Part shown: positions 45,047 to 54,848 of the stretch, in pieces
How the letters are laid out: every line of letters begins with the position of its first letter
Numbering within the stretch: the first letter of the stretch is position 1
NCBI GenBank assembly: GCA_018417955.1
Contig: JACTVC010000026.1
Coordinates: 806,001 to 870,000 of the forward strand
Direction of reading: 5' to 3'
Length of the DNA stretch: 64,000 nt
Source of the DNA: Laccaria trichodermophora
Taxonomy: Eukaryota > Basidiomycota > Agaricomycetes > Agaricales > Hydnangiaceae
The notes under the pieces: model-generated
What the model was told of the DNA's origin: nothing
Database searches by the model: none
The model's input: only the letters and a program-made list of their open reading frames with translations
Made by a program: the position numbers and the translations under genes

Positions 45047-45653
45047 ATGCTTTCGTCAAGACTCCTCAAAAATTTTGGCATCCTACGCAGCCTCGTAGCT
45101 CCACACCACCCGTCCGTTCCTTTTCAGCTACGGCCCGCAGCAGCTTTTTCAACAGCCAGAAGACCTCCCATACTTCTCGCTCGCAGACCGTACACCACAT
45201 CTCTGCCACGTACAGAGCCAATATCGGAGGATGCCTCTTCCTCTTCTTCTTCTTCCTCCTCCTCCTCCTCATCTCCACTAACAACCACCTCTTCCCAACC
45301 CCTCCCCGAAAAACTCGAACCCCGACTGTCAATGACATTCACATGTACAGTCGAGGGATGCGGTGAACGCTCAACTCACCAATTCACAAAACGCAGCTAT
45401 GAGCGCGGTATTGTGTTAGTCGAATGTCCAGGGTGTAAGAATCGGTGGGTCCCTTCTTTCCTTTTGAGATTGAGGTCCTGACTCACAAGGGGGGAAACGT
45501 TGTAGACATTTGATAGCGGACCACCTGGGCTGGTTCAAATTCGGCACTGAGGAAGGGAAGAATCCTACGATTGAGGATATACTCCGTTCTAAGGGGGAGA
45601 AGGTTCGGAGGGGGAGTTTGGGTGCTGATGGGGTGGTGGAGTACTATGACTGA
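45047..45653 (+). CDS. ZIM17: DNL-type zinc finger protein, mitochondrial Hsp70 escort (Zim17/Hep1-like)
   Basis: Two exons, 45047-45444 and 45506-45653, encode 181 residues. The N-terminus is a basic mitochondrial presequence (MLSSRLLKNFGILRSL) followed by a poly-Ser tract of about 13 residues. The zinc finger has paired Cys in TVEGCGERS and ECPGCKNR, then HLIADHLGWF, the signature of DNL zinc fingers. The protein keeps mitochondrial Hsp70 soluble and supports protein import and Fe-S cluster assembly; this is known for the yeast homolog. Upstream in-frame ATGs at 45008 and 44975 exist but would place extra residues before the presequence. Confidence 0.9.
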
Positions 45654-46014
45654 AGTTGAGGAAGTTTTATGTTGGTTCCCCCTACTATGCTGTGATGAAC
45701 TACCCCCACTTACATATTCTATTGGATTGGTTAACCTATAGGCTTGTAATGCGCGTTGATCTGAATAATTCTAGTAATTTCTGGATAGGCTGGATCTAAG
45801 CTCATATGCCACGATGGCGAGGACTCGTGCGCGACGGACTGTGGACCTGAAGGTCGAGGAGCAGACGTTGAACAGGAGCGTATTCGTCCACGACTGTCCT
45901 TGTCACCCGGCCTGAGGGACCCCACTCAAACCCTCGCAAACTGGACTCTTAACCATAGCGCATCCGCGCCCAAACTTTCTACACCTTTAAAGACGGTGCT
46001 GCAGCAGCTAGCAC

Positions 46015-46115
46015 CATGATCCGCGACCAGATCCCATGAACAGGAGGAACTCTTGTATTCTCCACAAGTTGTCCACACTCAGGCGCTGGTGGTCAGTGCC
46101 AATCAGGGTGGCCTT
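46015..46115 (+). repeat. Dispersed repeat copy 1 (GAACTCTTGTATTC family)
   Basis: It shares GAACTCTTGTATTC, a CTCAGGCG(C/A/T)TGG segment and GTCAGTGCCAATCAGG with copies near 50,000 and 52,800. The family appears to flank the duplicated F-box-like genes. Confidence 0.6.
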
Positions 46116-46619
46116 GCTCATCCAGTGCTACGAGGACATTGATAATCCTAGCCCCTAGCCAGATGTTGTCTTCCTGATGCTTGGGAGTGGTCATCAAGAG
46201 CTATGATTAAGTCTTTCAGGCAATTACCCTGGCCAATTCCTAAATATAAAGTGCGTGCCACAATTTTTCAGTTATTATGTAACCGTGATACCAATGTAAT
46301 GTGGATTGATAGGCGCCAAACATCATTGAGGATGTTATTATCATTGTCATGCAGACAAGATGCGCCCATATCTCCTTGGCGGAGAGAACCACAAGCTTTC
46401 TCTTCCCTGTAAACAGGCTGAACGCCATCTTAGCTAACTCTTCACTCTGTAGTCACCCCTGCGAGGCTGCGATGTTTCAAGTCAACCGTAGAATCACCAT
46501 CATTCCTTCTTCAATCATTTCTCCAGCAACTTGCAACAAGGCTGCAACGACGCATTACACTTACTCTCCAGTTAGTCGGGCTGCCCACCAGCCAAGTATA
46601 AAAGCCATAAACCAAGCAC

Positions 46620-48673
46620 TCTCTCGATGCTGGGTCCCATCATGCGGGGCGTGTTCAACTTAATATGGCCTGTTTCGAGTGTCTATCTCACCTCTGTTGA
46701 CGCCGTCCCTGTGCGACGTCGTGGTTGTCGTACTTCTAGTTTCCCGACTTGCGACTTTCTCCTTCAGCGATGCGCTGCGAACGTATGTAGTATCCCGGAT
46801 TTCCAGCCAAAGCATTTCCCTAAACTTTTCAACTTGGCCAGGATTTTGGCATAGCAATGACTGTGTAGCTGCTGCGACATGCAGTTCAGTAAGAGGTGTC
46901 TATTTTTGGTTGACTATTACCTTACTAATAGCTCGTCCAGGTCGCAACTGTCTTCAAGGCCGTATCCTGTAGATCGCCTGCCGATCCCAAGAACCAACCA
47001 TCTCTAGATTATAACGTCAGTCCCTCGCTTCTGGACGCGTTGATCAACTTCTTATATTATTTCCAGTTATACGCCGGTATAGTGGGTGACTGTGATTGGG
47101 CAACAGGACTCGGTTGTCCCATTACTCCGCGTAGGTCGTAACTGGCTCAACATATGACATTTACTTACCGGCCAATTGGGCAGAAAAATATGTCGATTTT
47201 TACAATTGGACGCTCATGATTGCGGACTCTGCAGGCTTCCCAGACATGTATGTATCACTATCATATTCTTTGTCCGCGCTTCAAGTTAATCAAAGCATCA
47301 GAAACAATGTTATCGGTTGGTGGGACGCGATTTCTTTGTGGGCCAATGTTAGTTTCTATTCGTCCAACATGACTGAATCATAACTGAATTTTATTATCTC
47401 CCAGACAGGCTCAAGTGTCCCATACGCGAATTTCAACGATTGGTAAGTCGAAGATCTGGACAATACAACGTAATCAATTCACAAAAAGGGTTTTAGGCTT
47501 CACAATAGTAGCAGTTGCACAACGTCCACCACAGGCAGGGGAAGCGCCTCACGCTTCATCACTGGCAGGCGTAAAGCCTCGCGCTTCACCACCAGCAGTT
47601 GCACCGCATCAGGCTCCACCACCAACAGTTGTACCGCATCAGGCTCCACCACCAGCAGTTGTACCACTTACGGGTTGTAACTACGATGAGCCAGACAGTT
47701 TTTACAAGCGTAACATTGGCATCTCGAAGTACGTCCCGTACCACTTCGATCTCTTTGGTCTCACGCTGACCTCCATTAAAGCCAGACAGCCCCAAGCCTT
47801 GTCAACCTTATTCGACGGATTAATTGGAATTACGAAATTAACTGTAATGTGTATGTCACCTTCTGATAAACAAAATTTTGGATGAACAATTTCACTCCCG
47901 AAGTTTGCGAAAACCAGTGCTACTACATCTTCTGTCACTATTTTAATTTATTTTTACGCGCATAACTTCTAAATGGATCCATTCCAAACAGGTAAATCGG
48001 GTTCTTGGGAAATCTACATCGAGCGTACCCCAGCTAGTCGCGGTGACTCCGAGTGTGATGGATACAATCGATGCAGTCATGGTCGCAAGCAAGGGCACCC
48101 GGCAGGTGGTTGGACTGTTAATCCAAACCGTGGTAGGTAAAGGTTTTTGTCTTTTACTACCACCCAGCCCTAAATTCGGTCTTCCACTGGCAGGCTGGAG
48201 CTGTGACGAACAACCCAAGAGTTCAACTCGTGAAGGTATGTCCTATCGATAAAAACCCGTGTTCTGTCGTAACGACCTCATGTCAAGGTGGCTCCGGGTC
48301 TGCGACAAGATGCATGCCCAGGGGCCAAAATTCAGGTCCGACAATTTCCACCTTTTGAAGCTGGTATCTGACGTTCTCAACCCTTCTAGCCGAAGGAGCG
48401 GCATGGGGACATTTCATCTGTGAGTTTCCTAGCTACATCTCTATGGCCAACACCTGACTCCGTTTGGGCTCCCCGATGGGCAGGCCGTAACTGTTGTTTT
48501 AAGTGCGTAGCTTACTCGTTATGCGCCTTTTTTTCAAGTCTGATGAAAACACAGCCAATGTGAATCACAATGGCTACTGTGCCAGTTACGGCGGCACTGG
48601 GCAGACAGTATGCGGATCTGCGGCTTCTCCACCGGGCACCAACAAGCTCAAAGATGGTGCCAGTCAGCGCTGA
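46620..48673 (+). CDS. Unrecognised secreted-type protein, many short exons
   Basis: Supported exons are an exon ending at 46888, then 46941-47015, 47067-47130, 47184-47247, 47302-47347, 47405-47442 and 47497 to about 47690. Later exons run to TGA 48671-48673. The phases agree across them. The protein reads ATCSSVATVFKAVSC, YAGIVGDCDWATGLGCPITP, KYVDFYNWTLMIAD and NNVIGWWDAISLW. A Ser/Thr/Cys-rich linker of repeated SGSTT(S/N)SCTA units follows. The 3' exons include NGYCASYGGTGQTVCGS. Cys content and the linker suggest secretion, but the 5' end and signal peptide are not resolved. A TATAAAA lies at 46598-46604. I do not recognise the family. Confidence 0.5.
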
Positions 48674-48832
48674 TTGACACAGGATGCAGCATGCTCCAGC
48701 CTCGCAGTATAATATTCATGTAATGGGCTAACCCCCTCTCCTATTCTCAATTTATCCACACTGTAGCATACATTTAGCGACACTGAGAGATACCCAACGA
48801 AATGATCCTGCGAAAGAGAACTATACATATGT
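48674..48832. other. Convergent 3' ends
   Basis: This is a short gap between the secreted-type gene and the minus-strand pseudogene. No feature is seen. Confidence 0.4.
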
Positions 48833-49600
48833 TTACAACGCCGACTCTACCTGTCTATCGAAGTAATCCGATGTCCCCCAAACACGCAAGTCGTCCGACG
48901 GGGAAATTATTTCATTCTGATAGACTTCTAGGAACAGGCTATCTCCAAAGGTTCCATCTGCCCTACGAATCTGTTTCACCGTTCGTGACACACCACTTTC
49001 CAATGGTCTGAGTCCCAGTTTCTGGGCGGCCTGCGATTCGAGGTCGTATGTTCTGACATCCTCACTATCTTGCCAACTGGCAAGATTCGCCACTGAAACG
49101 GGGAATCGAACCATTGATGTTTTCCTTCCAATCGAATCGGGATCATCGAACGAAGGGTTATAAACATCGGTCAAGATTTCGTCATGCTATTCTTCTTGAA
49201 TCCGTTCCCAGTCATCATCTCCCAAAATGAAGCCAGTCGTGAGGAAGTATGCATGTTCTGGCATTGTGCGGACGGAGTTATCAGATTCTCCAGGCCAATC
49301 TTGCTGGACGTACACCACCGAACCGTCTTGGACGGTACGTTCGTCGATCACGATGTAGAAACATGGAATAATGAGCGAGTCGGGCAGAGCAAAGTGTTTC
49401 CGGGCGTACTTCTTTGCCCGATCTGGGTCTTGTGTGAGGAGGTCGGGAGATTGGATGACGTCGAGATAGATACTGGTAGGCGAGCAGCGCCCTTGGTTGT
49501 ACCCTGTTTTTACAGTATCGAGAATGTCTTGGGAGACGGGGGCCACGACAAGGGCGGCAAGAGCCGAGCGAGAATGAGATAAATTGAACAAGTCCGCCAT
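48833..49600 (-). pseudogene. Conserved-looking protein with one in-frame TAG
   Basis: A single minus-strand frame starts at ATG 49600 and would reach 48833, about 254 codons, but has a TAG at 49187-49189. Both sides read as protein: LFNLSHSRSALAALVVAP and PCFYIVIDERTVQDGSVVYV before the stop, and DVYNPSFDDPDSIGRK and KLGLRPLESGVSRTVKQI after it. I recall a basidiomycete hypothetical family with this pattern but no function. It may be a recent nonsense mutation, or a short product ending in RIQEE. Confidence 0.55.
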
Positions 49601-50827
49601 CGCAAGGTTTTTGACGGACTCGGAGGCGACAATTGCGATACTATACTTAGGTAAGCCTTCAAATTGCCTTCAAAGAAGTGCAATCCACAGCTGTCGTGGG
49701 AAGTGGGCCTCCTCCAGCAGGCTCACTGCAGTCGCCGGCCTTTACCCATGGTCTCATCATTACTCTACTGCTCTCGGTAGGGGACTGCTTTCTGGATTGA
49801 ATGTACGTTCGGCTTTGACTGCCATCTATTGTTATTCTCCTTGGTGAGATCTTTGTTGTAATGGCATTCACTCAGCATTGAGTCCGCAACAGTCTCATCT
49901 TGACTCGCTTGGGGAGCAAAAAGAGCTGACCATGAAGTCGGTTAATTACAGGTTGATGTCAATGAGCTCAAACATGTGTCTGAGCGCGTAGATCCCCAGC
50001 ATCATCGCACTCGACAAGATCCACGAACAGGAACTCTTGTATTCAGTTATACAAGCTCAGGCGATGGTCAGTGCCAATCAGGACGGCCTTATCCAACGCG
50101 AAAACCACATTGATCGAGAACCCATTTTTGCGAGACAGTCGCTCGTTCATACAACAGACACGGCTTTCTGACGACTGTTACATCATGACGAAGTGACAAG
50201 GGAGGCTACAGGCATCACTACACCAGATCTCATGCCCCTCCGCGGCTATCTAGGCTTTCGCCTCGTTCGTTAATTGTTAATTAGGCCAGCCAAGCCAAAA
50301 CCATCAAGAGCCTCTGCAGATCAACCAGCTCCTCGAGCGTAGTCACTCAATCATAGTACCGGTCAGGGATCTCCGAAGCAACTGTGGACGCCGTACGACT
50401 GACGGAATGACGAGCGGCTGTATGCATCATCCCTTATTTCCTAGGACAACACCTTCGCCATGACCGCATGAACTGGTCCCCCTTCTTCCCCACATTCATT
50501 TTGTCGGGGTTTTGACATCGTTTGTCAGTTGGACCACCCAAGCCAAAAACCGAATCCCAACTATCGAAAACCTTGACAAGTCGAGCAGCTCTTCGAGCAT
50601 CGTCACCTAATGGTGGCTCTTGATTTTGTTGATGTGGTAGATGCTACCTTTGTAGAAGAACTGCTCAAGACGTCGTTGATGGGAGTAGATTGTATTGGTT
50701 CTAACACAAGATTTATGCTGGATTGTTGACATAGATATAAAATGTACTTGACACCGCGATGGCAATAACCCCATGGGAGCGCGCCTGCATATTGACATAC
50801 TCAGAAAGAAATTTGACCCCACTGCCA
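49601..50827. other. Intergenic region with dispersed repeat copies
   Basis: No gene is seen. A second copy of the GAACTCTTGTATTC family lies at about 49,900-50,095 and includes the GGGGAGCAAAAAGAGCTGA segment also found near 52,675 and 54,932. TCATCTGTTTGTC-like sequence and Arg-tract remnants near 50,340 and 50,590 repeat a CCTCGAGCGTAGTCAC block. Confidence 0.4.
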
Positions 50828-52363
50828 TCACAGTTGAGGAAGTGTGATCCCGGACCTGTCTACGTTCAACGCCTCTAACCGATTCCGATCCTCTGTATGA
50901 CATGTGTTAGGGGAAAACCCCATTACTGCCGTTCTCAGTTGCATGATGGGGCAACCCTCGGTCCTTGGTAACCACCTCGACTCAACCATATCCCCAACCT
51001 TTCCATCCTGGGCGGAAATGCATCCCCACAGCTTGATGGTCGTGAGATTCGGACAGATGGTCTCCGATGGGGTATACGTCAACCGCCTAAGCACCTCATC
51101 CGTCACGCACAGATTCTTTAGCTGACCTTCCATGATAGACAACGAACCCAATGATTTTGATATCTGCGGATGTGCGAGGCACTCTGCTAAATCTTCTGCG
51201 GAGATATCACACTCATCAATGATGAATTGCTCGATGTTGCATCCTGAACGTAGGAGGAATGTGAGGAACTGGGATTGTGGCCAACGGCCCAGGTGTATAG
51301 GGGGGTCGGGTGCGGTTCCATGTAATTCGGAGAGCGATAGATTCTTCAAAGCTGGTAAAGTGACTTTGTCAAAGAAAGCTGCCAAGTTACCTACAACACT
51401 CAGGTGAAGGTGTTGTAAAGTGTTCTGTCGGACAAATGGGTCACCGTCGTTAGAGACAGGAAACATGGGAAGGAGCATCAGTTCCAGGGATTTAAGATGA
51501 GGGCAGATCGCAAGGATATGAAGACCTTCGTCCACAATGGTGGGGGAGTCCAGCGTGAAGTGTGTGAGCTGCTCCCAGGGAAAGGCGAGCGTCGCGTATG
51601 ATTTCTGGCTCAGCCAGCTGATGGAATGGAGCCGTGGTGCGGAGATCATCATGGATTTAATGCGGTCCGCATCTTCCAGTGCCCACAATGAGTGATTTTC
51701 ATACAAGTGTACCTCCTCAAGTAAAGGATATGTGGCGTTCCTGGGGAGGGAAGCAAACCCAACTTTCCCATTCCATGCGTTTTTGTATCCCAGACGGACT
51801 TTGTGCCATCGAAAGTGATGGGGAATGAAGAGATTGAGCATGGACACGACCGGCGATTCAGTGGAGTGATCAGGGTTCATATCGCCATATAGCAGGGCGC
51901 GCAGAACAGGACCAAGTCGTACTGTAAGGTTGCTGTGAAAAAATGGGTCTCTTTCTTCAATAGAGAAAGAAAGCGCGTAGGAGCCAGAGCGCTTGATCCA
52001 CTTTTCAATGGTTCGTTTGTCAGGGTAAAACTTCCCATTCCGTATCTCGACCACTATCAAGGACCATATTTCGGGCATACCGAATGCAATATTCCTCCAG
52101 GAAACACAAACGCCAGTCAAAACATTTGGAGAGACACAAGTGGGGGATTGAAAAAAATCCCTGTCGGAGGCCCAGAAGAGGAATATGATACGAATGATCT
52201 CTGGGGGGAGCCTGCGTATGGGCGAGAGTTCGTCACGATGGAGATCCAAAATGTTTGGACATTGCCCCAAGACAAGGCTGCTCAAGGGCGCCAACAGGGC
52301 GTGTGCTTTGTTTCGCTGCTTCATCCTAGTTTTCAAGGCCTCCTGAGAAATTGACCAAATCAT
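50828..52363 (-). CDS. F-box-like protein, paralog B (shortened N-terminus)
   Basis: This is an intronless frame of 511 residues from ATG 52363. The F-box-like core (LSPIRRLPPEIIRIIFLFW) begins near residue 45, against about 150 in paralogs A and C, so most of the N-terminal coiled coil is missing. The rest aligns throughout with paralog C, including ICPHLKSLELMLLPMFPV and IKLWGCISAQDGKV, and ends LPQL. It may have lost its N-terminus by internal deletion. The SCF adaptor role is inferred from the family. It lies in tandem with paralog C, with a shared promoter-type repeat between them. Confidence 0.75.
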   Translation of the reverse strand: MIWSISQEALKTRMKQRNKAHALLAPLSSLVLGQCPNILDLHRDELSPIRRLPPEIIRIIFLFWASDRDFFQSPTCVSPNVLTGVCVSWRNIAFGMPEIWSLIVVEIRNGKFYPDKRTIEKWIKRSGSYALSFSIEERDPFFHSNLTVRLGPVLRALLYGDMNPDHSTESPVVSMLNLFIPHHFRWHKVRLGYKNAWNGKVGFASLPRNATYPLLEEVHLYENHSLWALEDADRIKSMMISAPRLHSISWLSQKSYATLAFPWEQLTHFTLDSPTIVDEGLHILAICPHLKSLELMLLPMFPVSNDGDPFVRQNTLQHLHLSVVGNLAAFFDKVTLPALKNLSLSELHGTAPDPPIHLGRWPQSQFLTFLLRSGCNIEQFIIDECDISAEDLAECLAHPQISKSLGSLSIMEGQLKNLCVTDEVLRRLTYTPSETICPNLTTIKLWGCISAQDGKVGDMVESRWLPRTEGCPIMQLRTAVMGFSPNTCHTEDRNRLEALNVDRSGITLPQL

Positions 52364-52901
52364 CGTCGAAGACGAAATTGACTCGGAGATGTGTCCTCTG
52401 CCAGTGATACTGGTCCAATTCTGGTCACGACCGATTGTGACTTTCGTACGCGTGACTGGTAGTGGAGACTCTGGCGAACCACTTCAAAACCACTTCCATG
52501 TCCACCACTGCGGGGTGTGGTGAGTTTGAGGAATGGATTATGACGTTCTAGTAGCCTAACACGAGACCCTGGAAGGACCGAAGTTGCAGTTTTGTAAAAC
52601 CGTTCTTGCGGACAATCAAAAAGTGGGAGAAATCATCAGGCGAGCCTTTCATCTCGAATCGCTTGGGGACTCCTGGGGAGCAAAAAGAGCGGACTACGGA
52701 GTTAAATAACATTGGATAATTACAGATTGATGTCAAAGAGCTCAAACACGCGCTAAATCTCCCAGCACCAAGTCGCACTCGACAATTTAAAGATCATCCA
52801 TGAACAGGAACTCTTGTATTCGCCACATGCTATCCAAGCTCAGGCGTTGGTCAGGGCGACTGCATCTTGGCATGTATAGATAACAAAAATTGACCCCACT
52901 A
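52364..52901. other. Spacer between F-box paralogs with dispersed repeat copy 3
   Basis: The segment 52,665-52,860 repeats sequence near 49,900-50,095: GGGGAGCAAAAAGAGC, AATTACAGRTTGATGTCAA and GAACAGGAACTCTTGTATTC. It appears to be part of the unit duplicated with the F-box genes. Confidence 0.6.
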
Positions 52902-54848
52902 TCACAGTCGAACATGTGTGATCCCCGACCTGCCTACGTTCAGCGCCTCCAACCGAGTCCAATCCTCCGTATGACATGCGTCAGCGAAAAACCCTATTGC
53001 CGCCGTCCTCAGTTGCACGATGGGGCAACCTTCGGTCCTGGATAACCATCTCGACTCAACCATATCCGCAACCTTCCCATCCTGGGCGGAAATGCATCCC
53101 CACAGCTTGATGGTCGTGAGATTCGGACAGATAGTCTTCGATGGGGCGTCCTCGATCAGTTGGTTGTCCCCACCACCCAGAACGTTCTCTGACAAGATAA
53201 CTGATGGGGAATACGTCAACAGCCTAAGAACCTCATCCGTCATGCACAGATGTTTCTGGTGATATTCCGTGATAGACAACGAACCCAATGACTTCGTTAT
53301 CTGCGGATGTGCGAGGCACTCCGCTATCTCTTCTTCTGAAATATCCCACTCCTGAATGATGAATTGCCTGATGGTGCAACCTGAACGTAGAAGGAATGCA
53401 AGGAACTGGGATTGTGGCCACCGGCCAAGCTGTATAGGGGGGTCGGGTGAGGCTCCATGTAACTCGGAGAGCGATAGATCCTTCAGAGCCGGCAGAGTGA
53501 CTTTGTCGATAAGAACTGCCAGGTTACCTGCAGTACGTAGATGTAGACGTTCTAAAGTGTTGTGGACAAATGGATCGTCGTCGTCGTCGTCGACGGGAAA
53601 CATGGGAAGAAAGAGCGTCAGCTCCAGGGATTTGAGATGAGGACAGATCGCGAGGATACGAAGACCCTCGTTCATAGTGGCAATGGGGCCCTGCGAGTTG
53701 AAGTGTGTCAGCTGCTTCCATGGAAGGGCGAGCATTTTGTATGATTTTTCGCTCAGCCAAGTAACGGAATGGAGTCGTGGTGCGGAGACCATCATGGATT
53801 TGATGTGTTCTAGATCTTCTTGTGCCCACCAATAACCTTTGTCCAAGCATACCTCTTCAAGAAAAGGATACGTGACGGTGTTCATGGGGATTGGCAAGCA
53901 AGCGATCCCAAGTAAATCAGGTGATGCATCATTGTATCTCAGGCAGACTCTCTGCCATCGAGAGTGATGGGGAATGAAGAGATCGAGCATAAACGCAACT
54001 GGTGATCCAGCGGGCTGCCACTCAGAGTTCGTGTCGTGTGGTATGATGGGCGGAATCTGACCAACTCCTGCATGGTTGCTGTGAAAAGATGAATCTCTTT
54101 CTTCAATAGAGAAAGAAAGCGCGGAGGAGCCAGAGCGCTCAATCCACTTTTCAACGGTCCGTTTGTCAGGGTAAAACTTCCCTTTCCATATCTCGACCAA
54201 TATCAAGGACCATAATTCGGGCATACCGAGTGCAATATTCTTCCAGGCAACACAAACGCCAGTCAGAACACTCGGAGAGACATGAGTTGGGGACTGGAGA
54301 AAATGCCTGTCGGAGGCCCAAAAGAGGAATATGATACGAATGATCTCTGGGGGAACCTTGCGTATGGGCGAGAGTTGATCACGATGGAGATCCAACTGCT
54401 CTGGGATGTCTTCACGTTGCTCCAAGAGCCGTCGCAGCTCTAGTTGGCCTTCCTCAGTTTCAGGGTTGATTTCGTCGCAAGTTTCGCTAAGATCCGTGAC
54501 GCTTGCGTTTGAGATCTGCTTCTCCAATCCACCTTGCAGCGAGTACAGATCGCATTCTATGTCAAACACTTGTTCGTCGATGTTATCAAGGAGAGCTTCA
54601 CCTCTGTCGACAGTGCTGCTCAAGGACGCCGCTTCGTTTCGCTGCTTCATCATAGTTTTCAAGGCTTCCTGAGCAATTGCCATCTCAGTCTCGGTTTCGG
54701 CGATAAAACGCTTGTGGTGTGCGATCCTTTCTAGTCGTGGGGCTTGATCAAGTATAGAGCGTTTGAATAATGGGGTGACAGTGGTCACGACCTGTTTCTG
54801 ACAGGGAATACTCCCGTGACCTTTTCCGCGCCACGGGGCATATATCAT
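52902..54848 (-). CDS. F-box-like protein, paralog C
   Basis: This is an intronless frame of 648 residues from ATG 54848. Residues about 35-165 are predicted coiled coil (AIAQEALKTMMKQRNEA). The F-box-like core SPIRKVPPEIIRIIFLFW follows, then VCVAWKNIALGMPELWS and a long leucine-rich-like region ending HVRL. It is closer to paralog B than to paralog A. A short poly-Asp tract (DDDDD) sits near residue 425. The family role as ubiquitin-ligase adaptor is inferred. Confidence 0.8.
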   Translation of the reverse strand: MIYAPWRGKGHGSIPCQKQVVTTVTPLFKRSILDQAPRLERIAHHKRFIAETETEMAIAQEALKTMMKQRNEAASLSSTVDRGEALLDNIDEQVFDIECDLYSLQGGLEKQISNASVTDLSETCDEINPETEEGQLELRRLLEQREDIPEQLDLHRDQLSPIRKVPPEIIRIIFLFWASDRHFLQSPTHVSPSVLTGVCVAWKNIALGMPELWSLILVEIWKGKFYPDKRTVEKWIERSGSSALSFSIEERDSSFHSNHAGVGQIPPIIPHDTNSEWQPAGSPVAFMLDLFIPHHSRWQRVCLRYNDASPDLLGIACLPIPMNTVTYPFLEEVCLDKGYWWAQEDLEHIKSMMVSAPRLHSVTWLSEKSYKMLALPWKQLTHFNSQGPIATMNEGLRILAICPHLKSLELTLFLPMFPVDDDDDDPFVHNTLERLHLRTAGNLAVLIDKVTLPALKDLSLSELHGASPDPPIQLGRWPQSQFLAFLLRSGCTIRQFIIQEWDISEEEIAECLAHPQITKSLGSLSITEYHQKHLCMTDEVLRLLTYSPSVILSENVLGGGDNQLIEDAPSKTICPNLTTIKLWGCISAQDGKVADMVESRWLSRTEGCPIVQLRTAAIGFFADACHTEDWTRLEALNVGRSGITHVRL

